From: Allohahella sp002354735
Lineage (GTDB): Bacteria; Pseudomonadota; Gammaproteobacteria; Pseudomonadales; Oleiphilaceae
Reading direction: 5' to 3'
DNA length: 64,000 nt
Assembly (NCBI RefSeq): GCF_047946665.1
Contig: NZ_CP172312.1
Coordinates: 2,418,001-2,482,000 of the forward strand
In this document: positions 36,256 through 48,205 of the stretch, one piece after another
Numbering within the stretch: the stretch's first letter is position 1
Layout: each line of letters begins with the position of its first letter
Program-made: the position numbers and the translations under genes
Notes under the pieces: model-generated
Databases searched by the model: none
What the model was told of the DNA's origin: nothing
Seen by the model: the letters and a program-made list of their open reading frames with translations, nothing else

Positions 36256-36386
36256 TACCTTGGATTTGATGCCCGTGATTTTGATGATTTGAATATGAGA
36301 TCCACCGCTCATCCGGAGGCTTTATGCTACAGTACAAGGATGAGTCGGCGCGCAAACTCGAAGCCGAATGCAAGGGGATCTGAACC

Positions 36387-36788
36387 GTGTCATCTCTCAC
36401 CTATAGTCTGTTGGTGATGTCTGCACCGCTTGGTCATCAGGCGCCTTACACTGCCGAGCAATTCTGTCGTGCAGCCATCGCGCGTGGTCACCGTATCTTC
36501 AGGGTCTTTTTCTACCATGATGGCGTCTACAACGCCCTCTCCACCGCGGTTCCACCGCAGGACGCAGCGCAACTTCCTGCAGGGTGGCGCGAACTTCGGG
36601 ATCAGCATGATGTTGCCTTGACGGTCTGTATTGCGAGCGCGCTCAAGAAGGGTGTTGTGGACGCCGGAGAGGCCAAGCGCTATGAGCTCGATGCCGTTAC
36701 GCTCGACAGCCATTTTGAAATTGCCGGCCTAGGTGACTGGATTGAAGCTACTCAGGTCTCGGATCGCATCCTGACATTTGCCCGCTAA
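36387..36788 (+). CDS. tusD: Sulfurtransferase complex subunit TusD
   Basis: TusD (DsrE family) is the sulfur-accepting subunit of the TusBCD complex, which relays sulfur from TusA to TusE for 2-thiouridine in tRNA. The 133-residue product shows FCRAAIARGHRIFRVFFYHDGVYNAL, the family core, and a DVALTVCIASALKKGVV segment with the cysteine that accepts persulfide. The start is GTG 36387 with a AAGGGGA site upstream. It is the first gene of tusDCBE, with small gaps between genes (9, 10 and 6 bp). Confidence 0.93.
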   Translation: MSSLTYSLLVMSAPLGHQAPYTAEQFCRAAIARGHRIFRVFFYHDGVYNALSTAVPPQDAAQLPAGWRELRDQHDVALTVCIASALKKGVVDAGEAKRYELDAVTLDSHFEIAGLGDWIEATQVSDRILTFAR

Positions 36789-36797
36789 GGAGTCTGT

Positions 36798-37160
36798 ATG
36801 CAACATAGCCGCCATCTTGCCTTTGTTTTCCTCAAACCGCCTTATGGTCGTAGCCTGGCGGCCGATGGCCTCGATATGCTGCTGGCCACTGCAGCATTCG
36901 ACCAGAAAATCACGGCGATATTTCTAGGTTCCGGATTATTCAACCTGTTGCCTGGGCAGAGTCATGACATCAATATGAAGAACCAGACCAAGGCATTCGC
37001 CTCCCTGCCCCTGTTCGACGTCGCCAACGTGCTGGTGGACGAACGGGAAATTCAACGATACGGGCTGAATGTTGAGCAGTTCCTCTTGCCGGTCACGGCG
37101 GTTTCTCTCGCCAGCGTTCGTGAGCACCTGCACGCTGCCGATCACGTCCACAGTTTCTAG
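36798..37160 (+). CDS. tusC: Sulfurtransferase complex subunit TusC
   Basis: TusC (DsrF family) is a structural subunit of the TusBCD hexamer. The 120-residue product has LAFVFLKPPYGRSLAADGLDMLLATAAFDQKITAIFLGSG and the middle ASLPLFDVANVLVDER, which are diagnostic. Length is typical. It starts 9 bp after tusD, with AAGGAG just before the ATG, and is followed by tusB 10 bp later. Confidence 0.93.
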   Translation: MQHSRHLAFVFLKPPYGRSLAADGLDMLLATAAFDQKITAIFLGSGLFNLLPGQSHDINMKNQTKAFASLPLFDVANVLVDEREIQRYGLNVEQFLLPVTAVSLASVREHLHAADHVHSF

Positions 37161-37170
37161 GCCGCCACTC

Positions 37171-37551
37171 ATGCTGCATATATTTACTCTGGGACTCGAC
37201 GCAGGCAGTCAGCTCGAACACTGTCTTGCCCTCATGGGCTCCAAGGACGCGCTGTTATTGATTGAAGATGGCGTTTACTGGTCTCATCCCAGCGAAGCCA
37301 GTGGCCGTCTCTGGGCTGCGCTGGGACTTGGCAATGATCTCGATGCTCAGCGTTACCAGGAAGCTGATGAGCCGGCGCCAACTGCCACGACCGATCAGTA
37401 TCAGGTGATGGTGCTTACAGCCGATTGCGTTGCTCGCGGCATTGTTGCTGACAAGCTGCCCGAAGATGCTGCGAGATGCTTTCAGCACATCGACTTCGAC
37501 AGGTTCGTGGCCCTGACAGAGCATCACATCCAGTCGATGACCTGGTACTAG
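37171..37551 (+). CDS. tusB: Sulfurtransferase complex subunit TusB
   Basis: TusB (DsrH family) is the third subunit of TusBCD. From ATG 37171 the 126-residue product begins MLHIFTLGLDAGSQLEHCLALMGSKDALLLIEDGVY, a close match to the family core; family members are about 95 residues, so this one has about 30 extra residues, mostly in the middle (DANPQRYQEADEPAPTAT region). An upstream in-frame start at 37069 would overlap tusC and is unlikely. It lies between tusC and tusE in a compact operon. Confidence 0.88.
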   Translation: MLHIFTLGLDAGSQLEHCLALMGSKDALLLIEDGVYWSHPSEASGRLWAALGLGNDLDAQRYQEADEPAPTATTDQYQVMVLTADCVARGIVADKLPEDAARCFQHIDFDRFVALTEHHIQSMTWY

Positions 37552-37557
37552 CGTGAC

Positions 37558-37896
37558 GTGACAGGTATGGCCAGAACTGAGTTTCCGACCGATAAGGAGG
37601 GTTTTTTACGCGATACGAGGGATTGGTCGGAGTCTGTTGCACACGAACTCGCCCGAGCCGGGGGCATCGAACTGGACCCCCCTCGACTCAAGCTCCTACT
37701 CGCTGCTCGCGATTATTATGATCAGTACGGGCAGGCCCCACTGGCCCGCAGCTTTGTCAGGCACTGTCAGCAACAGGACCCTGCTGTCAGCAGCATGACA
37801 CTCATGCAGTATTTCCCGCCTTCCAGCCAGGCTGGCAGCTCAATCAAGCAGATCTGCCGGATCGCCGGCCTGCCGAAACCGCCAGGCTGCCTCTGA
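37558..37896 (+). CDS. tusE: TusE/DsrC-family sulfur relay protein
   Basis: TusE accepts sulfur from TusBCD and works with MnmA in tRNA 2-thiouridine synthesis; DsrC is its relative in sulfite reduction. The 112-residue protein ends IKQICRIAGLPKPPGCL. The penultimate Cys is the sulfur-carrying residue of the whole family; a second Cys sits 11 residues earlier, the position of the second DsrC cysteine that E. coli TusE lacks. The GTG start at 37558 is first in frame; ATG at 37567 is an alternative. It is the last tus gene and about 140 bp before the MFS gene. Confidence 0.9.
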   Translation: MTGMARTEFPTDKEGFLRDTRDWSESVAHELARAGGIELDPPRLKLLLAARDYYDQYGQAPLARSFVRHCQQQDPAVSSMTLMQYFPPSSQAGSSIKQICRIAGLPKPPGCL

Positions 37897-38037
37897 CACA
37901 GACTCACAGGCCAGGTGCGTCGGTGAAAAGTGTCGACGATCCGACAATCCAGTGGTCGAATATTTGCCAGCCTCTGTGAAATAGGCCACTCTCAAACATT
38001 CATTGCACAATAACAACAATGCCAACCGGAGCATCTC

Positions 38038-39390
38038 TTGAGTATCAAGCCTTCCGTTACAACCCCTGCAAGCGCGGCCCATGTGGGCAAACAGGCCGAT
38101 AACGCCTGGAGCGTTCTGTTTCTGCTTTTTCTCGTCAATCTGCTGAACTTTTTCGACCGGACCATACCCGCCGTCGTGCTCGAACCCATGCGCCTCGAGT
38201 TCGAGCTCAATGACCTGCAGCTGGGTATTGTTGGCGCGGCGTTTACGGTGGTCTATGCCATCGCTGGCATCCCATTGGGCAGGATGTCCGACACCGGCTC
38301 CCGAAAGAAGGTACTGGCGCTTGGCCTCTCTATCTGGAGCGGACTCACCGCAGCCACAGGGATGGCTACAAGCTATATGACACTGCTTCTGGCCCGCATG
38401 GGCGTTGGCGTGGGCGAGGCGAGCTGCGCGCCGGCCGCTACGTCACTCATTGGCGATCTGTTTCCCGCCAACAAGCGTTCGAGGGCCATGGGCGTATTCA
38501 TGCTGGGTCTCCCACTCGGTCTCGTGCTGGCCTTCTTCACCGTCGGCGCCATGGTCAAGGCTTTCGACAGCTGGAGGGCGCCATTCTTCATTGCAGCCAT
38601 TCCCGGCCTGTTGCTGGCTGCTGTCATACTGTTCATGCGTGAGCCCGCACGTGGCGCTGCCGAAGATACGGCGCTTGGCCAGAATGTGCTCGATAGACCG
38701 CTGCGCCGCGTGCTGAGTATTCCCACCATGTGGTGGATCATTCTGTCCGGCGTCGCTGTCAATTTCGCCGCCTACGCTGGCAATGGCTATCTGGTCGCCC
38801 TACTGCAGCGCTACTACGATCTGCCAATTGACCAGGCAGCGATGCTCACAGGCCTGATCGTGGGTGTCACAGGCCTTATCGGTCTCACCATCGGCGGCCA
38901 GTTGTCGGACCGAATTCATATGCGCAGCCAGACCGGGCGCCTGAACTACGGGGCGCTCTGCATGGTCATCGCGGCCGTCGCGACCGGCTTTGCACTCGAT
39001 GGCGACAACGGCGTGATGGCCTTCTCGATACTGTTTGGCATCGGCTGGCTCACCTACTACAGCTACTACACCACCGTATATCCGGCGCTGCAGGACGTTG
39101 TCGAGCCTCGGCTGCGTGCTACAGCGATGGCGCTGTATTTTGCAGGGATGTACCTGCTTGGTGGCGCCTTTGGTCTGGTGGTAGTGGGCGGCTTGTCAGA
39201 TTATCTGGCGAACGAGGCCATGGTTGCCGCAGGCGCGCTCGAGATGACTGAAGCCTTCCGGGCAATCGGTCTTCACGACGCGATGTATCTCGTACCGGTC
39301 ACCCTGGGTATCACGGCCGTATTCGTTTTCCTCGCCGGGCGATCGTTCCGCAAGGACCATCTCCGCATGTTGGATCAGATGGCGCACTGA
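38038..39390 (+). CDS. MFS transporter (spinster-like)
   Basis: A 450-residue major facilitator with about 12 hydrophobic segments. It shows NFFDRTIPAVVLEPMRLEF in the first helix and loop, GRMSDTGSRKKVLALG (the loop 2-3 motif A), RMGVGVGEASCAPAATSLIGDLFP and RSRAMGVFMLGLPLG in the first half, as seen in spinster-like MFS proteins of Proteobacteria. The substrate is unknown. The start is TTG 38038, preceded by CCGGAG. It lies between tusE and the TrpD2-like gene on the same strand, with gaps of 141 and 69 bp, so its expression may be separate. Confidence 0.88.
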   Translation: MSIKPSVTTPASAAHVGKQADNAWSVLFLLFLVNLLNFFDRTIPAVVLEPMRLEFELNDLQLGIVGAAFTVVYAIAGIPLGRMSDTGSRKKVLALGLSIWSGLTAATGMATSYMTLLLARMGVGVGEASCAPAATSLIGDLFPANKRSRAMGVFMLGLPLGLVLAFFTVGAMVKAFDSWRAPFFIAAIPGLLLAAVILFMREPARGAAEDTALGQNVLDRPLRRVLSIPTMWWIILSGVAVNFAAYAGNGYLVALLQRYYDLPIDQAAMLTGLIVGVTGLIGLTIGGQLSDRIHMRSQTGRLNYGALCMVIAAVATGFALDGDNGVMAFSILFGIGWLTYYSYYTTVYPALQDVVEPRLRATAMALYFAGMYLLGGAFGLVVVGGLSDYLANEAMVAAGALEMTEAFRAIGLHDAMYLVPVTLGITAVFVFLAGRSFRKDHLRMLDQMAH

Positions 39391-39459
39391 CGCTGTTACT
39401 TCCAAGGCCACTTCGCAGCCAGTACACTGGTCGTTCGACAAATTCTGCGGAGCCCGGCC

Positions 39460-40548
39460 TTGGATTCAACTGATTCGAATTCAGCAGTCACCAAAACCAA
39501 TTTCCTCGAACGCAACGAGCATAGCTTTGCCCAGTACATTCGTATTCTCGGCAAGGGCAAGCGGGGCACACGATCATTTACCCGGGAAGAAGCCAGGGCA
39601 GCGATGGGCCAGATTCTCGATGGACAGGTACTGGACCTGCAGCTGGGCGCCTTTCTTATGCTGCTACGGGTGAAGGAAGAGACTCCGGATGAAATCGCCG
39701 GCTTCGTGGAGGCGGCACAGCTGGAGCTGGATGCGCGCACTCATGGCAAGTTCAGCGACATTCCGGTCGATCTCGACTGGAGTTCGTATGCCGGCAAACG
39801 CAGACACGTACCCTGGTTCCTGCTGTCGATCAAGGCGCTGGCGTCGGCTGGCTATCGCGTTTTCGTTCATGGGGCCGCTGGCCATACACATGGTCGCCTC
39901 TACACCCAGGACCTTGCTGCTTCACTGCATATACCGCTTGCGGCTAGCCCAGGTGAAGCTGCAACAGCACTCGACAAATACAACTGCGTGTTCATGCCGC
40001 TGAAAATGATCTGGCCAAGGCTCGAAGACATCATTCAGATGCGCTCTATCCTCGGCCTTCGCTCGCCTATCCATTCCATGGCAAGACTATTGAATCCCTG
40101 CCGCGCATCTGCGGTGATTCAGGGGGTGTTTCACCCACCTTATCTGGCTATTCATCAGCACGCAGGGCTTGCCCTCGGCTACCGGAGCGCATTGGTCATC
40201 AAGGGTGAAGGCGGCGAAATCGAGCGTAATCCTGATGCGAAAACGCTGGCGCACTGGACACGGCCAGAACAGGACCCCGCCCATGGCGTTGATGAGCTCC
40301 TCCCAATGTTCGAGCGGCGACATATGAAACCGGATACGCTCGACCCTTCGGCGCTCAATGCCTTATGGCGCGGAGAAAGAGATGATGAATATGGTGAGGC
40401 GGCAGTCATATCCACGATTGAACTGGGACTGCGCGCCATCAAACCTGGTACTGAGGGTCTCGCCGACGAAGCCAGGCAAATCTGGGCTGATCGCGACCGG
40501 ACACTAGTGGCGCAGTACGGCGAGCATCACGGCTGCCCCTTGGTCTGA
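39460..40548 (+). CDS. ybiB: TrpD2/YbiB-type glycosyltransferase-fold protein
   Basis: A 362-residue member of the TrpD2 family (YbiB in E. coli), structurally like anthranilate phosphoribosyltransferase but binding nucleic acid rather than anthranilate; the E. coli protein is LexA-regulated and DNA-binding. The product has LGKGKRGTRSFTREEARAAMGQIL, LGAFLMLLRVKEETPDEIAGF and the middle HGAAGHTHGRLYTQD. The canonical phosphoribosyl-binding Gly-rich block is changed, in line with a non-enzymatic role. The start appears to be TTG 39460 with GCGGAG upstream. It converges with nfuA. Confidence 0.85.
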   Translation: MDSTDSNSAVTKTNFLERNEHSFAQYIRILGKGKRGTRSFTREEARAAMGQILDGQVLDLQLGAFLMLLRVKEETPDEIAGFVEAAQLELDARTHGKFSDIPVDLDWSSYAGKRRHVPWFLLSIKALASAGYRVFVHGAAGHTHGRLYTQDLAASLHIPLAASPGEAATALDKYNCVFMPLKMIWPRLEDIIQMRSILGLRSPIHSMARLLNPCRASAVIQGVFHPPYLAIHQHAGLALGYRSALVIKGEGGEIERNPDAKTLAHWTRPEQDPAHGVDELLPMFERRHMKPDTLDPSALNALWRGERDDEYGEAAVISTIELGLRAIKPGTEGLADEARQIWADRDRTLVAQYGEHHGCPLV

Positions 40549-40574
40549 GCGGCGCGCCGACAAGGTGGGAAGCG

Positions 40575-41156
40575 CTACTTGTAGTAGGCGTTCGTGGTCT
40601 CACTGTGGTCAGTGACGTCCCGTACGGCACTGAGTTCGGGCAACTGCTCCTTTAGCGTCTTTTCGACACCACTTTTCAGGGTGATGTCGACGGCGGAGCA
40701 GCCCTGGCAACCGCCCCCGAACTTGAGCACAGCCACTTTATCCTCTGTAACTTCGACCAGACTGACTTCACCACCATGTGAGGCCAGACCCGGATTGATT
40801 TCAGAGTAGAGGATATAGTTGATGCGATCGATAAGCGGTGCATCAGCGCCAACTCTAGGCGCCTTGGCGTTCGGCGCCTTGATCGTCAGTTGACCACCAA
40901 AACGCTCCGTATTGAAGTCGACAACGGCATCTTCGAGATATGGCAGACTCGGCGTATCGAGGTAGAGCATGAAATGCTTGAGGGGCACCTTCTCATCGGT
41001 TTCGATGACTTCTTCCGGCTTGCAGTACGCCAGACAGGTTTCAGCCTGACGTGTGCCGGGCTGCGTGACGAATACACGAACCGCCATGCCCTCGACATCC
41101 TGCTTTTTCAGCAACTGACCCAGGTATTCTTGTGCGCTCTCGCTGATAGTTACCAT
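40575..41156 (-). CDS. nfuA: Fe-S biogenesis protein NfuA
   Basis: NfuA is a scaffold and carrier that delivers [4Fe-4S] clusters to target enzymes, especially under iron limitation or oxidative stress. The 193-residue product has an N-terminal degenerate A-type domain (VTISESAQEYLGQLLKKQ) and a C-terminal Nfu domain with GGGCQGCSAVD, where Cys150 and Cys153 bind the cluster. Length equals E. coli NfuA. It is divergent from metH, separated by 212 bp. The neighbouring cysI and metH are also sulfur-linked. Confidence 0.95.
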   Translation of the reverse strand: MVTISESAQEYLGQLLKKQDVEGMAVRVFVTQPGTRQAETCLAYCKPEEVIETDEKVPLKHFMLYLDTPSLPYLEDAVVDFNTERFGGQLTIKAPNAKAPRVGADAPLIDRINYILYSEINPGLASHGGEVSLVEVTEDKVAVLKFGGGCQGCSAVDITLKSGVEKTLKEQLPELSAVRDVTDHSETTNAYYK

Positions 41157-41317
41157 GATGCAGGAATGGCCCTCGAACCGTCTTTGAATGGATTGTCAGT
41201 CTAACCGCTTCTCCACTGACATAGAAGGCAGCGGGCATTGACAAGGTATTACATGTGGGCAATTGTACCACGCTGCAAGGGTTTGAGAGCAGAAAGCACG
41301 GATTTCGTAACAGGTTC

Positions 41318-41326
41318 TGGTATCAT
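41318..41326 (+). promoter_or_regulatory. Extended -10 promoter candidate of metH
   Basis: TGGTATCAT fits an extended -10 (TGn followed by TATCAT, 41321-41326). It lies 43 bp upstream of the metH ATG, and no good -35 hexamer stands at the usual distance. I found no cobalamin or SAM riboswitch features in the 212-bp gap, which is short for either. Confidence 0.4.
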
Positions 41327-41368
41327 GCAGCGTTCATTATTCGTCTAACGATCAGTAGCCAGTAGCCT

Positions 41369-45109
<3,741 letters not shown>

Positions 45110-45119
45110 GGTAGATGAT

Positions 45120-45392
45120 ATGAAGCCGGAGGAAAAGCGGGCGCTGTCAGCAGAGCACGCTTCGTCCGAGAACGAGGTGGAGGCGCAAATCGAAAAACAG
45201 AAAGGGCTTTCTACCCTCAGCCTGATAGGCACGATCCTGGCCGCAGCCTTCGGTGTGCAGAGCAGCAGAGCCAGGGAGCGTGACTTCAGTCAGCGCTCAC
45301 CCTGGCCGTTCATCATCGGAGGCATTCTATTCGGCATCATGTTCGTGCTGACGCTGGTCTTCCTGGTGAGCATGATCCTGCCCGACAGATGA
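45120..45392 (+). CDS. DUF2970 family small membrane protein
   Basis: A 90-residue protein with a charged N-terminal half (KPEEKRALSAEHASSENEVEAQ) and a C-terminal hydrophobic helix (PFIIGGILFGIMFVLTLVFLVSMIL), matching DUF2970, of unknown function. ATG 45120 has a GAGG site 8 bp upstream; the open frame extends into metH without support. It follows the metH stop by 10 bp and is probably cotranscribed. Confidence 0.82.
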   Translation: MKPEEKRALSAEHASSENEVEAQIEKQKGLSTLSLIGTILAAAFGVQSSRARERDFSQRSPWPFIIGGILFGIMFVLTLVFLVSMILPDR

Positions 45393-45445
45393 CGCACTGA
45401 GCGCAAAGGTCTCCACAGGGCCGGTTACTGCCAGCCAGTGTGTCG

Positions 45446-45718
45446 CTAGCGGGTAGAAACCCAAAGCAGCATGCCACCTGCAATGCACATGACGAGCATG
45501 AAGGCCGCAATAGCGTCAGCACGACTGTCGCTGGTATCTGTCCCGTCGTACTTACTCACCACATCGAAATCTTCGGTGTGCACACCCGCCTGTTCGAGCT
45601 CATCGACCTCGTGCGAGGACGAAGAGGCCTTCGTTGAGTGCTTCTGCTGCTTGCGAGCGGCATCGTTGGCAAAGGCTTCTTTCGCCGGACCATAGTGACG
45701 AGGATGTGTCGGTTCCAC
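45446..45718 (-). CDS. Small single-TM protein of unknown function
   Basis: A 90-residue product with an acidic, polar N-terminal part (SSSSHEVDELEQAGVHTEDFD) and a C-terminal hydrophobic segment (DAIAAFMLVMCIAGGMLLWV) ending in STR. I do not recognise the family; such tail-anchored small proteins occur next to cysI-like genes in some pseudomonads, but I cannot confirm that here. GTG 45718 is preferred because a GGGAG site lies 6 bp upstream; another GTG at 45760 is possible. Confidence 0.55.
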   Translation of the reverse strand: MEPTHPRHYGPAKEAFANDAARKQQKHSTKASSSSHEVDELEQAGVHTEDFDVVSKYDGTDTSDSRADAIAAFMLVMCIAGGMLLWVSTR

Positions 45719-45895
45719 AATATCTCCCTGATTGATAAAAGTTTGTTCTTGTAAATTCACGGAAATCGGTTCAGCCGAGGCCAGTAGTCCCGCTCAATTG
45801 ACCCACACGTCCAGCTTCTTATGTTGCCGAAGATGGAGCCAATCAGGTTTAAAACAGGTATACTATGACACGATTTTTTTTCTGGCACGAGACTT

Positions 45896-47569
45896 ATGTA
45901 TCAATACGATAAGCATGATCAGGTGATCATCGAAGAGCGGGTGAAACAGTTCCGCGACCAGACCCGGCGCTATCTGAACGGTCAACTGAGCGAAGAAGAG
46001 TTCCTGCCTCTGCGCCTGCAGAACGGCCTGTATGTTCAGCGACTGGCACCAATGCTCCGTATTGCGGTGCCGTATGGCATGCTCAGCAGTGCGCAGCTTC
46101 GGCGTCTGGCTCATATCACGCGCACCTATGACAAGGGCTTCGCGCACTTTACGACGCGTCAGAATCTGCAACTGAATTGGCCCACGGTCAAGGACTCGCC
46201 GGATATTCTGGCTGAGCTGGCTGAAGTACAGATGCACGCGGTCCAGACCAGCGGTAACTGTATCCGTAATACCACGACTGATCAGTATGCTGGCGTTACG
46301 CCTGACGAAATCGTCGATCCGCGCCCCTATTGCGAGATCATTCGTCAGTGGTCGACCTTCCATCCCGAATTCGCCTTCCTGCCGCGCAAATTCAAAATTG
46401 CAGTGAATGCCTGTCCGGAAGTCGATCGTGCGGCGACACAGGTCCACGACATTGGCGTTCATATCGTACGCAACGACGCCGGCGAAATAGGTTATAGAAT
46501 CCTCGTCGGCGGCGGTCTTGGCCGGACTCCGATGATCGGCTCGGTCATCAGGGAATTCCTGCCCGAGTTGGACCTGCTGACCTACCTCGATGCCATTTTG
46601 CGCGTCTACAACCGGTATGGTCGCAGGGACAACAAGTACAAGGCGCGCATCAAGATTCTCGTCAAGGCCCTGAGCCCTGAGACTTTTGCCGAAAAAGTGG
46701 AGGCCGAATGGGCTCACTTCAAGGATGGCGAAGGGCGGATCACGCCAGAAGAACTCGCTCGCGTGCAAAGCTATTTCGTCGACCCAGACTATGAGGATTT
46801 CGAGGCGGGCGCTGCCGATCTGGAAAAGTCCCTCGAGCAACAGTGTGCCGAGAACAGCTACTTCTCGAACTGGGTCAAGCGAAATACTGCCGTCCACAAG
46901 CGGAGCGGCTACCGCATCGTCACGATGTCGCTGAAGAAGATTGGCATACCGCCGGGCAACGTCAGCGACCGACAGCTTGATGCATTGGCAGATCTGGCTG
47001 ACGAATACAGCTTTGGCGAAGCCCGAGTGACTCACGAGCAGAACGTCGTACTGGCAGACGTCAAGGTCAATGAGTTGTTTACCCTGTGGCAGAAAATCAA
47101 ACCACTGGGTTTTGCGACGCCGACCCTCGGCACGCTGGCCGACATTATCTGCTGCCCCGGCGGTGACTATTGCGCGCTTGCCAACGCCAAGTCCATACCC
47201 GTTGCCGAAGCCATTCAGATGGAATTCGAGGATCTCGACTTCCTTTACGATCTTGGGGATCTCGACATCAACATTTCTGGTTGCATGAACGCCTGTGGTC
47301 ATCACCACGTCGGGCATATCGGCATACTGGGCGTCGACAAGAAAGGTGAAGAGTGGTACCAGGTATCCATTGGTGGACAGGCTGGTAAAGTCACCGCCCT
47401 GGCCAAGATTCTAGGGCCATCTTTCGCGCGAGCGGACATACCGCAGGTCGTGCGCAAGCTGGTAGATGTGTATGTGGAACAGAGACAGCCCGAAGAGCTG
47501 TTCGTGGACACCTACAACCGCGTCGGGATAGACCCTTTCAAGGAGCGAATCTATGCCAAATCTCATTAA
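45896..47569 (+). CDS. cysI: Siroheme [4Fe-4S] sulfite/nitrite reductase (CysI-type)
   Basis: A cytoplasmic hemoprotein for assimilatory sulfite reduction to sulfide (six-electron transfer). At 557 residues it is a single-chain reductase of the type used by pseudomonads as CysI. Two duplicated ferredoxin-nitrite reductase halves are visible. The siroheme-[4Fe-4S] ligand set is Cys420-x5-Cys426 (in ICCPGGDYC) and Cys463-x3-Cys467 (in SGCMNACGHH), all intact. A -10-like TATACT stands at 45859-45864. It overlaps the DUF934 gene by 17 bp. Electrons in this lineage probably come from NADPH via another reductase not in the window. Confidence 0.94.
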   Translation: MYQYDKHDQVIIEERVKQFRDQTRRYLNGQLSEEEFLPLRLQNGLYVQRLAPMLRIAVPYGMLSSAQLRRLAHITRTYDKGFAHFTTRQNLQLNWPTVKDSPDILAELAEVQMHAVQTSGNCIRNTTTDQYAGVTPDEIVDPRPYCEIIRQWSTFHPEFAFLPRKFKIAVNACPEVDRAATQVHDIGVHIVRNDAGEIGYRILVGGGLGRTPMIGSVIREFLPELDLLTYLDAILRVYNRYGRRDNKYKARIKILVKALSPETFAEKVEAEWAHFKDGEGRITPEELARVQSYFVDPDYEDFEAGAADLEKSLEQQCAENSYFSNWVKRNTAVHKRSGYRIVTMSLKKIGIPPGNVSDRQLDALADLADEYSFGEARVTHEQNVVLADVKVNELFTLWQKIKPLGFATPTLGTLADIICCPGGDYCALANAKSIPVAEAIQMEFEDLDFLYDLGDLDINISGCMNACGHHHVGHIGILGVDKKGEEWYQVSIGGQAGKVTALAKILGPSFARADIPQVVRKLVDVYVEQRQPEELFVDTYNRVGIDPFKERIYAKSH

Positions 47570-48137
47570 GGTGCCTGTTCGCGGTGCCGATTCCGAAGCC
47601 AGGGTAATCGATCACCAATGGGCTCGACTCGACAAGGCCGCATCAGCAGAGCTTCTGACTACGCAGATCAGCGATGCATTGAAAACCGCTTATGGTGTGC
47701 TCGTGCACTGGGAAGATGCGCTAACGGCAGGGCTCGATCGCGACCAGCTACAGCATGATCTGGGCCTGACTGCCGACAACTTCGGCATCTGGTTCGATAG
47801 TGATGACGAAGTGGAGCGACTGGGCGAGCGTTGTCAGCAGTTTCCGCTGATAGCCCTGCATTTCCCCAAGTTTGTTGATGGCAGAAGCTATTCCAGCGCC
47901 TACCTGCTGCGTCAACGCTTCGGCTTTACAGGCGAGCTTCGCGCGGTAGGTGACGTTCTGGTAGACCAACTCTTCTATATGCGGCGCTGCGGCTTCGATG
48001 CCTTCGAGCTTCGGGCCGACAAGCTGGTTGAAGACGCGCTCAATGCGCTCAATGCCTTCTCTGTTAAATATCAGGGCAGCATTGACCGTGCTGAACCACT
48101 GTTCCGCGTAGCAGACCGACCAGCTGCCAATATTTAA
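47553..48137 (+). CDS. DUF934 family protein, sulfite-reduction partner
   Basis: A 194-residue protein of family DUF934, almost always found directly after cysI in Pseudomonas-like genomes, and thought to assist sulfite reduction. Typical features are LDRDQLQHDLGLTADNFGIWFDSDDEVE, ALHFPKFVDGRSYSSAYLLRQRFGF and RADK in the last third. The gene starts 17 bp before the cysI stop, so it is translationally linked. Its exact role (electron transfer or assembly) is not established. Confidence 0.9.
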   Translation: MPNLIKVPVRGADSEARVIDHQWARLDKAASAELLTTQISDALKTAYGVLVHWEDALTAGLDRDQLQHDLGLTADNFGIWFDSDDEVERLGERCQQFPLIALHFPKFVDGRSYSSAYLLRQRFGFTGELRAVGDVLVDQLFYMRRCGFDAFELRADKLVEDALNALNAFSVKYQGSIDRAEPLFRVADRPAANI

Positions 48138-48145
48138 TGGCCTCT

Positions 48146-48179
48146 CGCCCGAGACCTGCTCACAAGCAGGTCTCGGGCG
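48146..48179. terminator. Strong stem-loop after the cysI-DUF934 pair, no U tract
   Basis: CGCCCGAGACCTGCT, loop CACA, AGCAGGTCTCGGGCG forms a 15-bp perfect stem that begins 9 bp after the DUF934 stop. Neither strand has a T run next to it, so it may be a bidirectional or Rho-assisted terminator, an RNA-stabilising hairpin, or a repetitive palindromic element. It sits between the two convergent genes (DUF934 and sohB). Confidence 0.55.
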
Positions 48180-48205
48180 GACAGATCAACTATAAGGCTG
48201 GGCAT

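Noticed and set aside
41157..41368. Cobalamin or SAM riboswitch before metH
   Set aside because: The gap is only 212 bp and shared with the divergent nfuA gene; I could not recognise the conserved B12-box or SAM-binding core.
45863..47317. 484-codon minus-strand frame opposite cysI
   Set aside because: Antisense shadow of cysI with the Cys motifs on the plus strand clearly coding.
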